Positions 1 to 9,163 of a stretch of 36,911 nt of DNA are shown piece by piece (the stretch's first letter is position 1; each line of letters begins with the position of its first letter). Both the position numbers and the translations under genes were made by a program. Source of the stretch: Gemmatimonadaceae bacterium (lineage in GTDB: Bacteria > Gemmatimonadota > Gemmatimonadetes > Gemmatimonadales > Gemmatimonadaceae); contig JANYIN010000044.1 of assembly GCA_025362035.1 (NCBI GenBank), positions 1 to 36,911 of the forward strand, given 5' to 3'. The notes below the pieces were generated by a model, which saw only the letters and a list, made by a program, of their open reading frames with translations, searched no databases and was not told where the DNA came from.

Positions 1-944
1 TGGCGCCCGATGTCGTAGAGCACAGCGCCCACCTCGGTGTAGAGATTGGGCATCTCGTCCAGCATTCTGCCGAGCCGCGCGAGATCGTTGGCATGCCAAC
101 CAAGGTGCGCGGCGACGAACGTCGTTTTCGGGTGCCTCCGAAAAAGGTTGTCCCGCTCGGTCATCAGGGTTTCGAAACTGGGGAACCGGTCCGGCGGATA
201 GCGTCGCTCGGGAAAGAGCGAGACTTCGAGCCATCGTTCGTTGGAGTAGTCGGCGGGCTTGAAGAACTCCTGCGGATCTGCGGTGTGGATGAACACCGGC
301 AGCTTGAGCCGAGCGCATGCCTCCCAGACTGCGTCCAGCTCGGGGTCGTCGAGCTTGAGTCGAGACCCGTCCGCCTTTCTGGTGGAGAGGCCAAAGCCCT
401 TGCCGATCTCCCCCACGCCAACCGCTCCAGCCGCGACGTCCGCTTCGATCTGCGCGATGGCTTTAACCGCCCACCCAGCGCCGACGTTCTGGAAGTTGAT
501 GCCGGCCAGCACGCGTACCCGATCCTTCATCTTCTCGGAACTGCGGATGGACGCGATGGTCCGTTGCAGGCGGTCGCCCGACATGTTGTCCGCGGAAATC
601 ATCATGCCGACATTCAGGCTGTCCAGCGACGCCCCCAGGCTCGCAAGGCCATCCGCCGTGCCGAGCAATCCCTGAGGGTGGCCGTGGAAATCGATGGCCG
701 GATACTTCGCCATCTTCACCGTGTGAACCGGTACGACGAGCGTGGACTTCGGCCGGTAATCGAGAATGCTGGGTGCCGGCGCTTCGGGCGCCATGCAGTT
801 ACGCGGCCGAATCTCCGTGGTGCCCGGAGGACAAGGTTCGCCGGCAGGTATCGGCGTGCCACGACCGCCTCGTTGGGCTGAGGCAGGCAGGCCGAGGACG
901 AGCCCCGCACTCAGTGAGGCGGCCGTTATGAGCGCTCCGCGCAT
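1..944 (-). CDS. Secreted amidohydrolase-2 family metal hydrolase (3' end cut by window edge)
   Basis: The gene starts at ATG 944, with GGAGAGA a few bases upstream, and runs off the left edge, so about 314 N-terminal residues are visible. Residues 1-24 form a Sec signal peptide ending in ASAQ. After a Pro-rich linker the TIM-barrel domain opens with DFHGHP (H87 and H89, the first metal-binding pair). GVGEIGKGFG, FIHTADP and VAAHLGWHAND follow, which are the later metal or substrate strand ends of PF04909-type amidohydrolases. The last catalytic Asp lies outside the window. It is probably a periplasmic hydrolase or decarboxylase-like enzyme; the substrate cannot be read from sequence. It lies 30 bp downstream of the TolB-like gene on the same strand and is probably cotranscribed with it. 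Confidence 0.85.
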   Translation of the reverse strand, partial: MRGALITAASLSAGLVLGLPASAQRGGRGTPIPAGEPCPPGTTEIRPRNCMAPEAPAPSILDYRPKSTLVVPVHTVKMAKYPAIDFHGHPQGLLGTADGLASLGASLDSLNVGMMISADNMSGDRLQRTIASIRSSEKMKDRVRVLAGINFQNVGAGWAVKAIAQIEADVAAGAVGVGEIGKGFGLSTRKADGSRLKLDDPELDAVWEACARLKLPVFIHTADPQEFFKPADYSNERWLEVSLFPERRYPPDRFPSFETLMTERDNLFRRHPKTTFVAAHLGWHANDLARLGRMLDEMPNLYTEVGAVLYDIGR

Positions 945-974
945 GGACTCTCTCCGGGCAGTGTGAGATCGAAA

Positions 975-2501
975 CTACTGCATCGGTGCTGAATTGCTGA
1001 CGAAGGCCAGCCGCTTCCCATCCGGCGACCACGACGGCACGTTGATCGTGCCCTGGCCGCCGTACAGATATGCGACCACGCGCATCGGCCCGCCGCCGAT
1101 TGGCATCAGGCGCAGCAGCACGTGCTTGTAGAAGGGATGATCCCCGGCAGGAATGTCCGGCGCAAATGAGATGCAGACGATCCATTTGCCATCGGGCGAG
1201 ACGTGCGGAAACCAGTTGTTGAAACGGTCGTCGGTGATCTGTCGCTGCTCGCTGCCGTCGGGACGCATGCGCCAGATCTGCATGAGACCCGTGCGCACCG
1301 AGTTGAAGTAGATGTAGGCGCCGTCGGGAGTATACTCCGGACCATCGTCCAGGCCCGGAGCTGAGGTGAGACGAACCTCATCCCCGCCGTCGGCGGAAAT
1401 CTTGTAGACGTCGAAGTCGCCATCCCGTTGCCCGGTGTAGACGAGCCACTTTGCGTCCGGCGACCAGCCGTGGAAGTACGATGGTCCCTTCGCGGTGATC
1501 CGCTTTGGTATTCCGCCCTCTGCTGGCAGCGTGTAGATGATCGAATTGCCGTTGTCGTCGACGCTGTGATGGCTGATGCCCAACATGCGCCCGTCGAAGG
1601 ACAGCACGTGATCGTTGTTGTTCCTGGTGGCGAAGCCGGTATTGATGAGGGCGGCGGAGCGCGACGGCAGATCGAACCGAAAGAGTTGACCTTCCTGCGC
1701 GTAGATGAGTGCTCTCCCGTCGTGCGTCCAGTTCGGCGCCTGAAACGATCCGTGATACTCGTGCACGATCGTCGCATTGCCGGACCCGACGTCGAGGATT
1801 TCGAGGCTGCTGCCCAGGAAGTCACGGTACGGGACGAGCGAACTCTTCGCCGGCACGGTGATGCGTACGTTGCTGAACTCGGCTCGTTCGGTCACGGTGT
1901 CGTTGTGCGCGCAGACGTACAATCCCACATACACAGTGTCGGGCAGTGAGACACCGGTGAGTTGCTGCGTGACCAGCGTATCACCGAAGTGCGCTGCCGA
2001 CACGATGTACACTCCGTCGCGGCGTTCGAGCTGCACGATGGCGTCGACGTCGGACAGACTGTCCGGCGACACGATCTGTTCGGTAATGCCTCCCGCCGTT
2101 CGACGCATCTGGAGCGACATCATGCCGCTGCCGTGCAGCGCCGTCGTCACGTGTGGTGCGTTAGCCTCGAACGAAGGGCGAATGCTCCAGCCAATCTTGC
2201 GATGCGGTTCAATGCCCTTGCCGACGAATCTCGCGCGTGCGGACAGGATGAAGTTGCCTGTCAGGCGCCTCCACACGAAATGAAAATCGTCGCGCTCGTT
2301 CCACATGTTCTGCCCGCTACCCGCGACCGTATACTGCTGCAGGTCGAGGTCGTACAACGTGGTGCCCGCGTGCCTCACGCGACCAACGTCCGTTTCGCCT
2401 TCGAAGATACCGAGTGGGCGCTGCGCGTTGGCCGTGTCAGTGTAGAGTGCCATCACAGCCGAAAGGAGGATAGGCAGTGCCGCGAGTGCTGAGTGCCTCA
2501 C
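975..2501 (-). CDS. Secreted TolB-like PD40 beta-propeller protein with N-terminal ConA-like domain
   Basis: The start is GTG 2501 with GGAG about 8 nt upstream; the product is 508 residues. A signal peptide ends near ANA (residue 26). Residues about 30-235 look like a DUF1349/concanavalin-like beta-sandwich, with NMWNERDDFHFVW followed by RLTGNFILSARARF. The rest carries PD40/WD40-like blades with WSPDAKWLVYTG, YTPDGAYIYFN, SPDGKWIVC and WSPDGKRLAFVS. The protein ends directly after the last blade. Such proteins usually bind or present a ligand outside the cell and are common beside polysaccharide-degrading enzymes. It lies downstream of the rhamnosidase gene and 30 bp upstream of the amidohydrolase gene. 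No catalytic residue is recognised, so a glycan-binding role is only inferred. Confidence 0.83.
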   Translation of the reverse strand: MRHSALAALPILLSAVMALYTDTANAQRPLGIFEGETDVGRVRHAGTTLYDLDLQQYTVAGSGQNMWNERDDFHFVWRRLTGNFILSARARFVGKGIEPHRKIGWSIRPSFEANAPHVTTALHGSGMMSLQMRRTAGGITEQIVSPDSLSDVDAIVQLERRDGVYIVSAAHFGDTLVTQQLTGVSLPDTVYVGLYVCAHNDTVTERAEFSNVRITVPAKSSLVPYRDFLGSSLEILDVGSGNATIVHEYHGSFQAPNWTHDGRALIYAQEGQLFRFDLPSRSAALINTGFATRNNNDHVLSFDGRMLGISHHSVDDNGNSIIYTLPAEGGIPKRITAKGPSYFHGWSPDAKWLVYTGQRDGDFDVYKISADGGDEVRLTSAPGLDDGPEYTPDGAYIYFNSVRTGLMQIWRMRPDGSEQRQITDDRFNNWFPHVSPDGKWIVCISFAPDIPAGDHPFYKHVLLRLMPIGGGPMRVVAYLYGGQGTINVPSWSPDGKRLAFVSNSAPMQ

Positions 2502-2602
2502 GCAAGGAACTCCGATATGTGTGTGACAGCGAAAGCGAGGTCGCGGTTAACCTATGGAGAACTTGCAACCATCGCCAACTGTCCGCGTCCAATCGCCGGT
2601 GA

Positions 2603-2620
2603 TCCGGGAACTTCCCCGGA
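2603..2620 (-). terminator. Weak hairpin after the rhamnosidase gene
   Basis: TCCGGG and CCCGGA form a six-base-pair stem with a six-base loop, just past the stop of the rhamnosidase gene. No T-run follows in the direction of transcription, so it may only attenuate, and the call is weak. Confidence 0.25.
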
Positions 2621-2637
2621 GTCAAATGCTGGGCACT

Positions 2638-5448
2638 CTATCGACCGCGCGGCTTTCCCGCGCTTCGCACTCGCTCGGCGAGCGCCGGTGATGAATAGGA
2701 GAAGGCATAGTCGCCAGATCCTAGCTCGAGCACCACCTGTTCGCCGGACTGCGCGGCGCGCGTCACGCCCGCGGCGGAGCCGACTACCGATGCACCTTCA
2801 TGTACCTGCGCCAGCCGAGCACCTGGTAGATGAACGGTCGCGCGGGAGTTCGCTGGCACGCGCACCGTCACCTGCAGCGTGTCGCCTGTAAACTTCCACC
2901 CGGATGCCGCATCGCCATACGGCGTCGCCAGCGTAGCGCGAGCGAACGTAAAGCCGCCGCCGGGCTGCGGAACGATGACGAGATGCCGGTAGCCAGGTTG
3001 TGCAGGATCCATGTCGAGTCCCGCCACGACGCGATAGAGCCAGTCGCCCACCGCGCCGTACGCGTAGTGGTTGAAGGAGTTCATTGACGTGTCCTGAAAG
3101 GAACTATCCGGCTTCTGGCCGTCCCAGCGCTCCCAGATCGTCGTCGCACCGTGCGTCACCGGATAGAGCCACGATGGATACCGCTCGTTGAGCAGAAGTC
3201 CGTAGGCGTCATCGAGGTGCCCGTTCTCGCTCAGCGTGCGCGTGAGCGCGGGAGTGCCCAAAAATCCCGTGGTCAGGTGATGCATTGCCTGGACGTCCGC
3301 GGCGAGACGGCGCGCGGCGTCAACTCGCGTCCTGTCCGACAGCAGACCGAAGTCGAGCGCGAGCACGTACGCCGTCTGCGTATTCGACGTCAGCCGCCCG
3401 CTGGCGGTGACGTACTCGTGCTGGAACGCGGCCTTGATCTCAGTGAAGAGCGCGCGATAGGCTGCCGCGTCATCCGCCTTTCCCAGTGCGGCAGCGCTGC
3501 GTGCGACGAGGTCCGTAGAGTGAGCAAAGTATGCGGTCGCGATGAGGTCCTTGTCCGTGGTGGCGCCCGGGTAGTCCGCGTTCGTAGTGGCAAAGGCGAG
3601 CCAATCGCCAAAGTGCGTCCCATTTGTCCAGAGCCGACTCGCGCCAGACTGCACACGCATGTATTCCACCCATGCGCGCATGCTCGGGTATTGTCGCTCG
3701 AGCAGCCGCTGGTCTCCGTAAACCTCATACATGGTCCACGGCACGATCACACCGGCGTCGGCCCAACCCGCGCTCGATCCAGCTTTGACGCTTTTTCGGG
3801 AGACCACATCCGGGATGACCCATGGCATGCCACCATCCGCCTTCTGATCCGCAGCGAAGTCGCCAAGCCACTTCGCGAAGAAACCGCTGACGTCCATGTT
3901 GAACGCCGCGGTGCGCGCGAAGACCTGAGCGTCGCCCGTCCAACCGAGCCGTTCGTCGCGCTGCGGGCAATCCGTGGGAACGTCGAGGAAGTTTCCCCGC
4001 TCGCCCCACACGATGTTGCTCTGGAGTTGATTGACGAGCTGGTTTGAACTGTCAAAGTGTCCGGTCGTCTCCATATCCGAATGGATCACGATGCCTGTTA
4101 TTGCATCGGCGGTCGGCACGCCGGGATATCCCTCGACGGCCACGTAGCGGAAGCCCTGATATGTGAAGTGCGGTTCGTACGTTTCCTCGCCGCCGCCCTT
4201 CAGCGTGTACTGCACAGTGGCACCCGCGCCGCGCAGGTTCTCCGTGTAGAAATTGCCGGCCTTGTCGAGCACCTCGGCGTGCCGCAGCCGCACGGTTGTC
4301 CCAGCGGGGCCGCTCACACGCAGGCGTACCCATCCCACCATGTTCTGTCCGAGATCGAAAACGGTGATGCCGGCCGGTGTCCGAAACACCTTCACCGGTC
4401 TGAGCTCCTGCGTGCGACGCACTGGTGGACCCGACGGTGCGACCAGCACGGCGGCGACGCCATGCAGCGGTCGCACACCGTGCCACGCGCGATCGTCATA
4501 GGGCGCTCGGCTCCATCCATCGCGCTCCAGCCTCGCGTCGTACGTCTCGCCGTCATAGATGTCCGACATCACGATTGGCCCGGTGGCCGCCTTCCATGTG
4601 TCGTTCGTACCGATGACCTGCGTGTGCCCATCCGCGTAGCGCACGACGAGCTGCGCGAGGAGGCCCAGGCGACTGCCGTAGGTGTTGCGCATGCCGTTGA
4701 AGCCAAGCCGGCCGCGATACCAGCCGTCGCCGAGTACCGCGCCGATGGCATTGGCGCCCTCTTGGAGGAGTGCGGTGGCATCGTAGCTCTCGTACTGGAG
4801 ACGCGTGTCGTAACTCGTCCACCCAGGAGAGAACAGGTGGTCGCCAACGCGATGGCCGTTCAACTCGACGGCATTGAGCCCGAGACTCGTGACGTACAGG
4901 CGCGCCGACGTCACGGGTCCTTGAACGGTGAATTCGCGCCGCAGCATGGGACTCGGATTTGAACGGGTGGTGTCTTCCGGGAGGTCGGGCATGATCCACT
5001 TCGCCTGCCAGTCTGCCGAATCGAGCAGCCCCATCTCGAAGTACGCGGGCATGCTCCACGGAGACAACTGTCCCCCGCCGTCCCAAACACGAACCTGCCA
5101 GTAGTAGCGAGCGCCGGACCGTAGTGAAGGACCGCCATACGGGCGAAATATCGACTCGTCCGACCGGATACGGCCGCTGTCCCAGAGCGGTGTCGAACCG
5201 AGCTCGCCGGAATCGCCCGCAACGCGAATTTCGTACGCACTCTGCGTCGTGCCGCGGTGCTCAGCGTGCAAACGCCAGCTCAGTCGCGGAGACCGGACGT
5301 CGAGCCCAATGGGGTTCCGGGAGTATTCCGTTCGCAGTCGCTCGACGTGAAGCGACTGTGCGTCCAGCGCACCGAATATCGAAGGCATCATCAGGTTCAT
5401 CGCGAACAGCACGGCGCCAAGACCTGAATGGTTGCGTGAGCCTGTCAT
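2638..5448 (-). CDS. Secreted alpha-L-rhamnosidase, GH78
   Basis: This 936-residue protein is of usual GH78 length. It has a signal peptide ending near LDAQ (residue 30), then N-terminal beta-sandwich domains (SPRLSWRL; YYWQVRVWDG; SARLYVTSLG). The rhamnosidase (alpha/alpha)6 barrel carries the family signature DCPQRDERLGWTGD, with E499 as the likely general acid. WERWDGQ holds E773, the likely catalytic base; the spacing of about 270 residues matches characterised GH78 enzymes. It releases terminal alpha-L-rhamnose from rhamnogalacturonan, glycosides or exopolysaccharide. It is divergent from the GH51 gene across about 157 bp. No Shine-Dalgarno sequence precedes the ATG. The linkage actually cut cannot be read from sequence. 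Confidence 0.95.
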   Translation of the reverse strand: MTGSRNHSGLGAVLFAMNLMMPSIFGALDAQSLHVERLRTEYSRNPIGLDVRSPRLSWRLHAEHRGTTQSAYEIRVAGDSGELGSTPLWDSGRIRSDESIFRPYGGPSLRSGARYYWQVRVWDGGGQLSPWSMPAYFEMGLLDSADWQAKWIMPDLPEDTTRSNPSPMLRREFTVQGPVTSARLYVTSLGLNAVELNGHRVGDHLFSPGWTSYDTRLQYESYDATALLQEGANAIGAVLGDGWYRGRLGFNGMRNTYGSRLGLLAQLVVRYADGHTQVIGTNDTWKAATGPIVMSDIYDGETYDARLERDGWSRAPYDDRAWHGVRPLHGVAAVLVAPSGPPVRRTQELRPVKVFRTPAGITVFDLGQNMVGWVRLRVSGPAGTTVRLRHAEVLDKAGNFYTENLRGAGATVQYTLKGGGEETYEPHFTYQGFRYVAVEGYPGVPTADAITGIVIHSDMETTGHFDSSNQLVNQLQSNIVWGERGNFLDVPTDCPQRDERLGWTGDAQVFARTAAFNMDVSGFFAKWLGDFAADQKADGGMPWVIPDVVSRKSVKAGSSAGWADAGVIVPWTMYEVYGDQRLLERQYPSMRAWVEYMRVQSGASRLWTNGTHFGDWLAFATTNADYPGATTDKDLIATAYFAHSTDLVARSAAALGKADDAAAYRALFTEIKAAFQHEYVTASGRLTSNTQTAYVLALDFGLLSDRTRVDAARRLAADVQAMHHLTTGFLGTPALTRTLSENGHLDDAYGLLLNERYPSWLYPVTHGATTIWERWDGQKPDSSFQDTSMNSFNHYAYGAVGDWLYRVVAGLDMDPAQPGYRHLVIVPQPGGGFTFARATLATPYGDAASGWKFTGDTLQVTVRVPANSRATVHLPGARLAQVHEGASVVGSAAGVTRAAQSGEQVVLELGSGDYAFSYSSPALAERVRSAGKPRGR

Positions 5449-5605
5449 TGGAGGGACTCAGTGGGAGCGCGGAACGGAACCTTGGCGATTTGCACGTTGG
5501 CGAAAGCCGCGTCAATGCCTACTGGCGGAGCAGTCGCGGCGGCGGGCAATATTGTCATCTGCCACCGGACCGCTGCAATTGAACTCGGGTCATGCGCACA
5601 AGACG

Positions 5606-7144
5606 ATGAGACGAATCCTGGCGGTGCTTCTGCTCGTCGGTGCCTTCGGTCCACGAGCAACGATGTCGCAACAGCCGCAGGCCATGGTCGTGAACGCGGA
5701 CCTGGGGCGGGACACCATCAGTCGCCACATTTACGGCCACTTCGCCGAGCATCTTGGCCGACTTATCTATGACGGGATCTGGACTCGCAAGAGTGCGGCC
5801 GAGCCGTGGCGCATTCGAGACGACATCGTGCGGGCGCTGCGCGCAATCAAGATTCCCAATCTGCGCTGGCCCGGAGGCTGTTTCGCCGACTACTACCACT
5901 GGAGAGACGGCATCGGTGCGCGCGAAACGCGGCCGAGTCTCGTGAACAACAACTGGGGCGGGGTTACCGAAGACAACGGCGTCGGCACACACGAATTCAT
6001 GGACCTCGTGACACAGCTCGGCGCCGAGCCGTACATTGTCGGGAACGTCGGCAGCGGTTCGGTGCGGGAGATGTCGGAGTGGTGGGAGTACGTGAATCAA
6101 CCTGGCGGCAGTCCCATGGCCGAGCTCCGCCGTCGCAATGGCAGAGACGCGCCGTGGAATGTCCGCTTCTGGGGCGTGGGCAACGAGAGTTGGGGCTGCG
6201 GCGGCAACATGCGCCCGGAGTACTACGCCGATGAGTTCAAGCGCTACGCCGGCTTTCTCCCGACCTACGGGCGGGTACGTCCGTTTCGCATCGCGACCGG
6301 TCCCAACGACGAAGACAACAATTGGACGGAAGTCATGATGCGGGAGGCCGGGCAGATGATGGACGGCCTCGACCTGCATCGTTACGTGTTGACGGGAAGC
6401 TGGAGCAAGAAAGGACAGGCGACTGTTTTCAGCGAGGCCGAGTGGGCGGAGCTGATGCAGAAGGCGGGGCAGCTCGACGAAATCCTCACGAGACAGTCGA
6501 CCATCATGGACCGGTACGATCCGGCCAGGCGCATCTGGTTGATCGTCGGCGAGTGGGGCACTTGGCACCAAACCGAACCCGCCACCAATCCCGCCTTTCT
6601 CTACCAGCAGAACACCCTCCGTGACGCACTCGCCGCCTCGGTCATGCTGAACATCTTCAATGCACACGCGGAGCGCGTGAAAATGGCGAACATCGCGCAG
6701 GCGGTGAACGTGCTTCAGGCAATGATACTCACGCAGGGCGACAAGATGCTGCTCACGCCCACGTACCACGTATTCGAGATGTACACGGTGCATCACGACG
6801 CCCTGCGCCTCCCGATCACGCTGGATGCCGGACGCTACACGTACGGTGACCGCGCGATGCCCGCCGTGAGCGCAACGGCGTCGCGCGACGCGGCCGGCCG
6901 AATACACGTGACGCTCACGAACATCGACCCCAATCAGGCACGAGACGTGGGCGCGTCCATTCGTGGGCAGCATGTCACGCTCGTCACCGGGCGGGTGCTC
7001 TCGGCGGAGACGATGAACGCGCACAATACGTTCGACCAGCCCGATGCCGTTCACCCGGCGAGGTTTGACGGAGCGAAACTCGTTGGCGAGACGCTGACGG
7101 TGCGGCTGCCGCCCAAGTCCATCGTGTCGCTCGAGCTGCGCTGA
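5606..7144 (+). CDS. Secreted alpha-L-arabinofuranosidase, GH51
   Basis: ATG 5606 was chosen because a clear signal peptide begins there (MRRILAVLLLVGAFG, cleavage near MSQQ). The longer in-frame extension to 5432 would overlap the divergent rhamnosidase start. The product is 512 residues. The GH51 TIM barrel contains RWPGGCFADYYHWRDG, the acid/base motif GNESWG (E194) and the nucleophile motif VGEWGTWH (E316). The C-terminal beta-sandwich includes PTYHVFEMYTVH. GH51 enzymes remove alpha-L-arabinofuranosyl units from arabinan or arabinoxylan. Many GH51 enzymes are cytoplasmic, so export is notable and places action in the periplasm or outside. The TIM-barrel gene follows after 34 bp and is probably in the same transcript. 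Confidence 0.93.
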   Translation: MRRILAVLLLVGAFGPRATMSQQPQAMVVNADLGRDTISRHIYGHFAEHLGRLIYDGIWTRKSAAEPWRIRDDIVRALRAIKIPNLRWPGGCFADYYHWRDGIGARETRPSLVNNNWGGVTEDNGVGTHEFMDLVTQLGAEPYIVGNVGSGSVREMSEWWEYVNQPGGSPMAELRRRNGRDAPWNVRFWGVGNESWGCGGNMRPEYYADEFKRYAGFLPTYGRVRPFRIATGPNDEDNNWTEVMMREAGQMMDGLDLHRYVLTGSWSKKGQATVFSEAEWAELMQKAGQLDEILTRQSTIMDRYDPARRIWLIVGEWGTWHQTEPATNPAFLYQQNTLRDALAASVMLNIFNAHAERVKMANIAQAVNVLQAMILTQGDKMLLTPTYHVFEMYTVHHDALRLPITLDAGRYTYGDRAMPAVSATASRDAAGRIHVTLTNIDPNQARDVGASIRGQHVTLVTGRVLSAETMNAHNTFDQPDAVHPARFDGAKLVGETLTVRLPPKSIVSLELR

Positions 7145-7178
7145 TGGCGTTCACGATGAAATCACAACGGGAGAAAGC

Positions 7179-8072
7179 ATGGTCGCAAACGACGACACGA
7201 GGGGTGTGAATCGCCGGACGTTTCTGTTCGACCTGGCCGCCATCGGGCTCAGCACCACCTTCACGACAGCATGTACCAGCGCGTTCTCCAGAGGTAGCGC
7301 GCCTTCACTCGCGAATCACATCGGCCTGCAGCTCTATACGGTGCGCGACCTGATGGAGAAGGACTTGGAAGGCACGCTCGAACAAGTGGCGAGCATCGGA
7401 TACACCAATGTGGAGTTCGCCGGATACTTCGGCCGCACGCCGGAGCAGGTGCGCGCCATTCTCGACCGGTTGAAGCTCGTGTCAACGAGTGCGCACATTG
7501 GCCAGCAGCTGATGCGGCAAGACGCTACGCTGCAGATTCGGTGGGCCCAGGCGATGGGTCAGGAATACATCACGATTCCGTCGTATCCTTTCCCGCGCGA
7601 TGGCGGCGTGGATGCATGGAAGCAGGGCGCCGCGGATTTCAACCGATGGGGCGCGCAGTGCCGTGACGCAGGGCTTCGTCTCGCCTATCACAATCACAAC
7701 GCGGAGTTCGCGCTCGCGGAAGGCGGACCTACGGGGTACGACGTGCTGATGCGCGAGACCGATCCTGCGCTCGTGGACTTCGAGCTCGACCTATACTGGA
7801 CAGCGTTCGCCGATCAGGATCCGCTCGCGCTGTTCGCGAAGTACCCGGGGCGCTTCGCCATGTGGCACGTGAAGGATCTCCAGCTTACGCAGGGCAAGAA
7901 GGAGATGATGCCCGTCGGACGCGGCACGCTGGACTTCGGGGCTATCTTCGCACGCGCGGGGGAGGCGGGCATGAAGCACTTCTTCGTTGAGCACGACACC
8001 GCTGCGACCACCGGGGGGGCGCTGGCAAGCATCCAGACCAGCTATACCTATCTGCGTAAGCTACTGGTGTGA
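7179..8072 (+). CDS. Exported xylose-isomerase-like TIM-barrel protein (sugar isomerase/epimerase family)
   Basis: ATG 7179 is preceded by GGGAGA. The 297-residue product opens with a twin-arginine type signal, NRRTFLFDLAAIGL, followed by TTACTS, whose Cys may be lipidated. The rest is an AP_endonuc_2/xylose-isomerase-like barrel. Metal-site strand motifs are NVEFAGYFG, HNHNAEF, FELDLYW, WHVKDLQ and FVEHD. The family isomerises, epimerises or, in keto-sugar pathways, cleaves sugars. Tat export implies folding with a metal in the cytoplasm and action outside it. It follows the arabinofuranosidase gene by 34 bp, which suggests it acts on released sugar or an oxidised derivative. The exact reaction is unknown. 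Confidence 0.85.
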   Translation: MVANDDTRGVNRRTFLFDLAAIGLSTTFTTACTSAFSRGSAPSLANHIGLQLYTVRDLMEKDLEGTLEQVASIGYTNVEFAGYFGRTPEQVRAILDRLKLVSTSAHIGQQLMRQDATLQIRWAQAMGQEYITIPSYPFPRDGGVDAWKQGAADFNRWGAQCRDAGLRLAYHNHNAEFALAEGGPTGYDVLMRETDPALVDFELDLYWTAFADQDPLALFAKYPGRFAMWHVKDLQLTQGKKEMMPVGRGTLDFGAIFARAGEAGMKHFFVEHDTAATTGGALASIQTSYTYLRKLLV

Positions 8073-8122
8073 TACGAGGCGCATGCGCCGCCGCGGTCAC
8101 GCCATCGGTATCCCGGCGAGCA

Positions 8123-9124
8123 TTACTCGCGCGCGAAGGCGGAGTCGAAGGCCGCGCGCGCGGGCGGGAAATCCACCGCACGGACAAAGGCACATGCCTC
8201 CGTCGCTCCGTGCTCGCGGTCCATGCCGATGTCCTCCCACTCCACCGAGAGCGGCCCATCGTAGTGGGCCGCGTTGAGGGCGCGAATGACGGCCTCGAAA
8301 TCGATGCGCCCTCGACCCAGCGAACGGAATTCCCAGAAGCGGTCAGGGTGTCCGAACGCGAGATGTCCCCCGAACACGCCGGACCGCGTCGGTGCATCGG
8401 ACCACCATACGTCCTTCATGTGCACGTGGTAAATGCGATCGGCAAACTGCGCGATGAACGCGGCGTAGTCCACTCCCTGATATCCGAAATGGCTGGGATC
8501 GTAGTTGAAGCCGAACGTCTTGCGGTTGCCGATGGCGGATAACGCGCGCTGCGCGGATGACACGTCGAATGCAATCTCGGTCGGGTGAACCTCGAGCGCG
8601 AAGCGCACGCCCACCTCATCGAATACATCGAGAATGGGGTTCCAGCGTTTGGCGAAGTCGTCGTAGCCCGCATCGATCCACGCCTCCGGGACCGGTGGGA
8701 AGCTGTACAGCAGGGGCCAGATTGACGACCCGGTAAACCCAGCCACCGTCTTCACTCCCAGTTTGGCCGCGGCGCGCGCCGTGTCCTGCATCTCCTTGGC
8801 GGCGCGCGACCGCACGCCTTCCGCCGTGCCGTCGCCCCAGACATGCGCCGGGATGATGGCCTTGTGGCGTTGGTCGATCACGTCGCATACGGCCTGCCCA
8901 ACGAGGTGATTGCTGATCGCAAAGACCGAGAGCCCGTGCTTGGCCAGCAGATCGCGGCGACCCTGGCAATAGTCGTCCTCCGCCAACGCTCTGGCGACGT
9001 CGAAATGATCGCCCCAACACGCCAGCTCCAGTCCGTCGAAGCCGAACTCGCGCGCCTTCTTCGCAACTGCATCGAGAGGCAGGTCGGCCCACTGGCCGGT
9101 GAAGAGGGTTACAGGTCTAGTCAT
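8123..9124 (-). CDS. Cytoplasmic sugar phosphate isomerase/epimerase-like TIM-barrel protein
   Basis: This 333-residue AP_endonuc_2-type TIM barrel has no signal peptide. Motifs at barrel strand ends include [46 protein letters not shown] and LSVEWED, which give the Glu, Asp and His expected for a divalent metal site. It is a distant relative of the exported barrel encoded at 7179, so the locus holds one copy for each side of the membrane. The gene sits 39 bp downstream of the Gfo/Idh/MocA oxidoreductase gene on the same strand, a frequent pairing in inositol and keto-sugar catabolism. Substrate is unknown. Confidence 0.86.
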   Translation of the reverse strand: MTRPVTLFTGQWADLPLDAVAKKAREFGFDGLELACWGDHFDVARALAEDDYCQGRRDLLAKHGLSVFAISNHLVGQAVCDVIDQRHKAIIPAHVWGDGTAEGVRSRAAKEMQDTARAAAKLGVKTVAGFTGSSIWPLLYSFPPVPEAWIDAGYDDFAKRWNPILDVFDEVGVRFALEVHPTEIAFDVSSAQRALSAIGNRKTFGFNYDPSHFGYQGVDYAAFIAQFADRIYHVHMKDVWWSDAPTRSGVFGGHLAFGHPDRFWEFRSLGRGRIDFEAVIRALNAAHYDGPLSVEWEDIGMDREHGATEACAFVRAVDFPPARAAFDSAFARE

Positions 9125-9163
9125 GACGGCGCCTGGTATGGGAGCACTGGAGTATGGGGACGG

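Noticed and set aside
5555..7054. 499-codon open frame on the minus strand opposite the arabinofuranosidase gene
   Set aside because: His- and Arg-rich product without domains; it mirrors the third-codon-position GC bias of the GH51 gene, whose catalytic motifs are intact.
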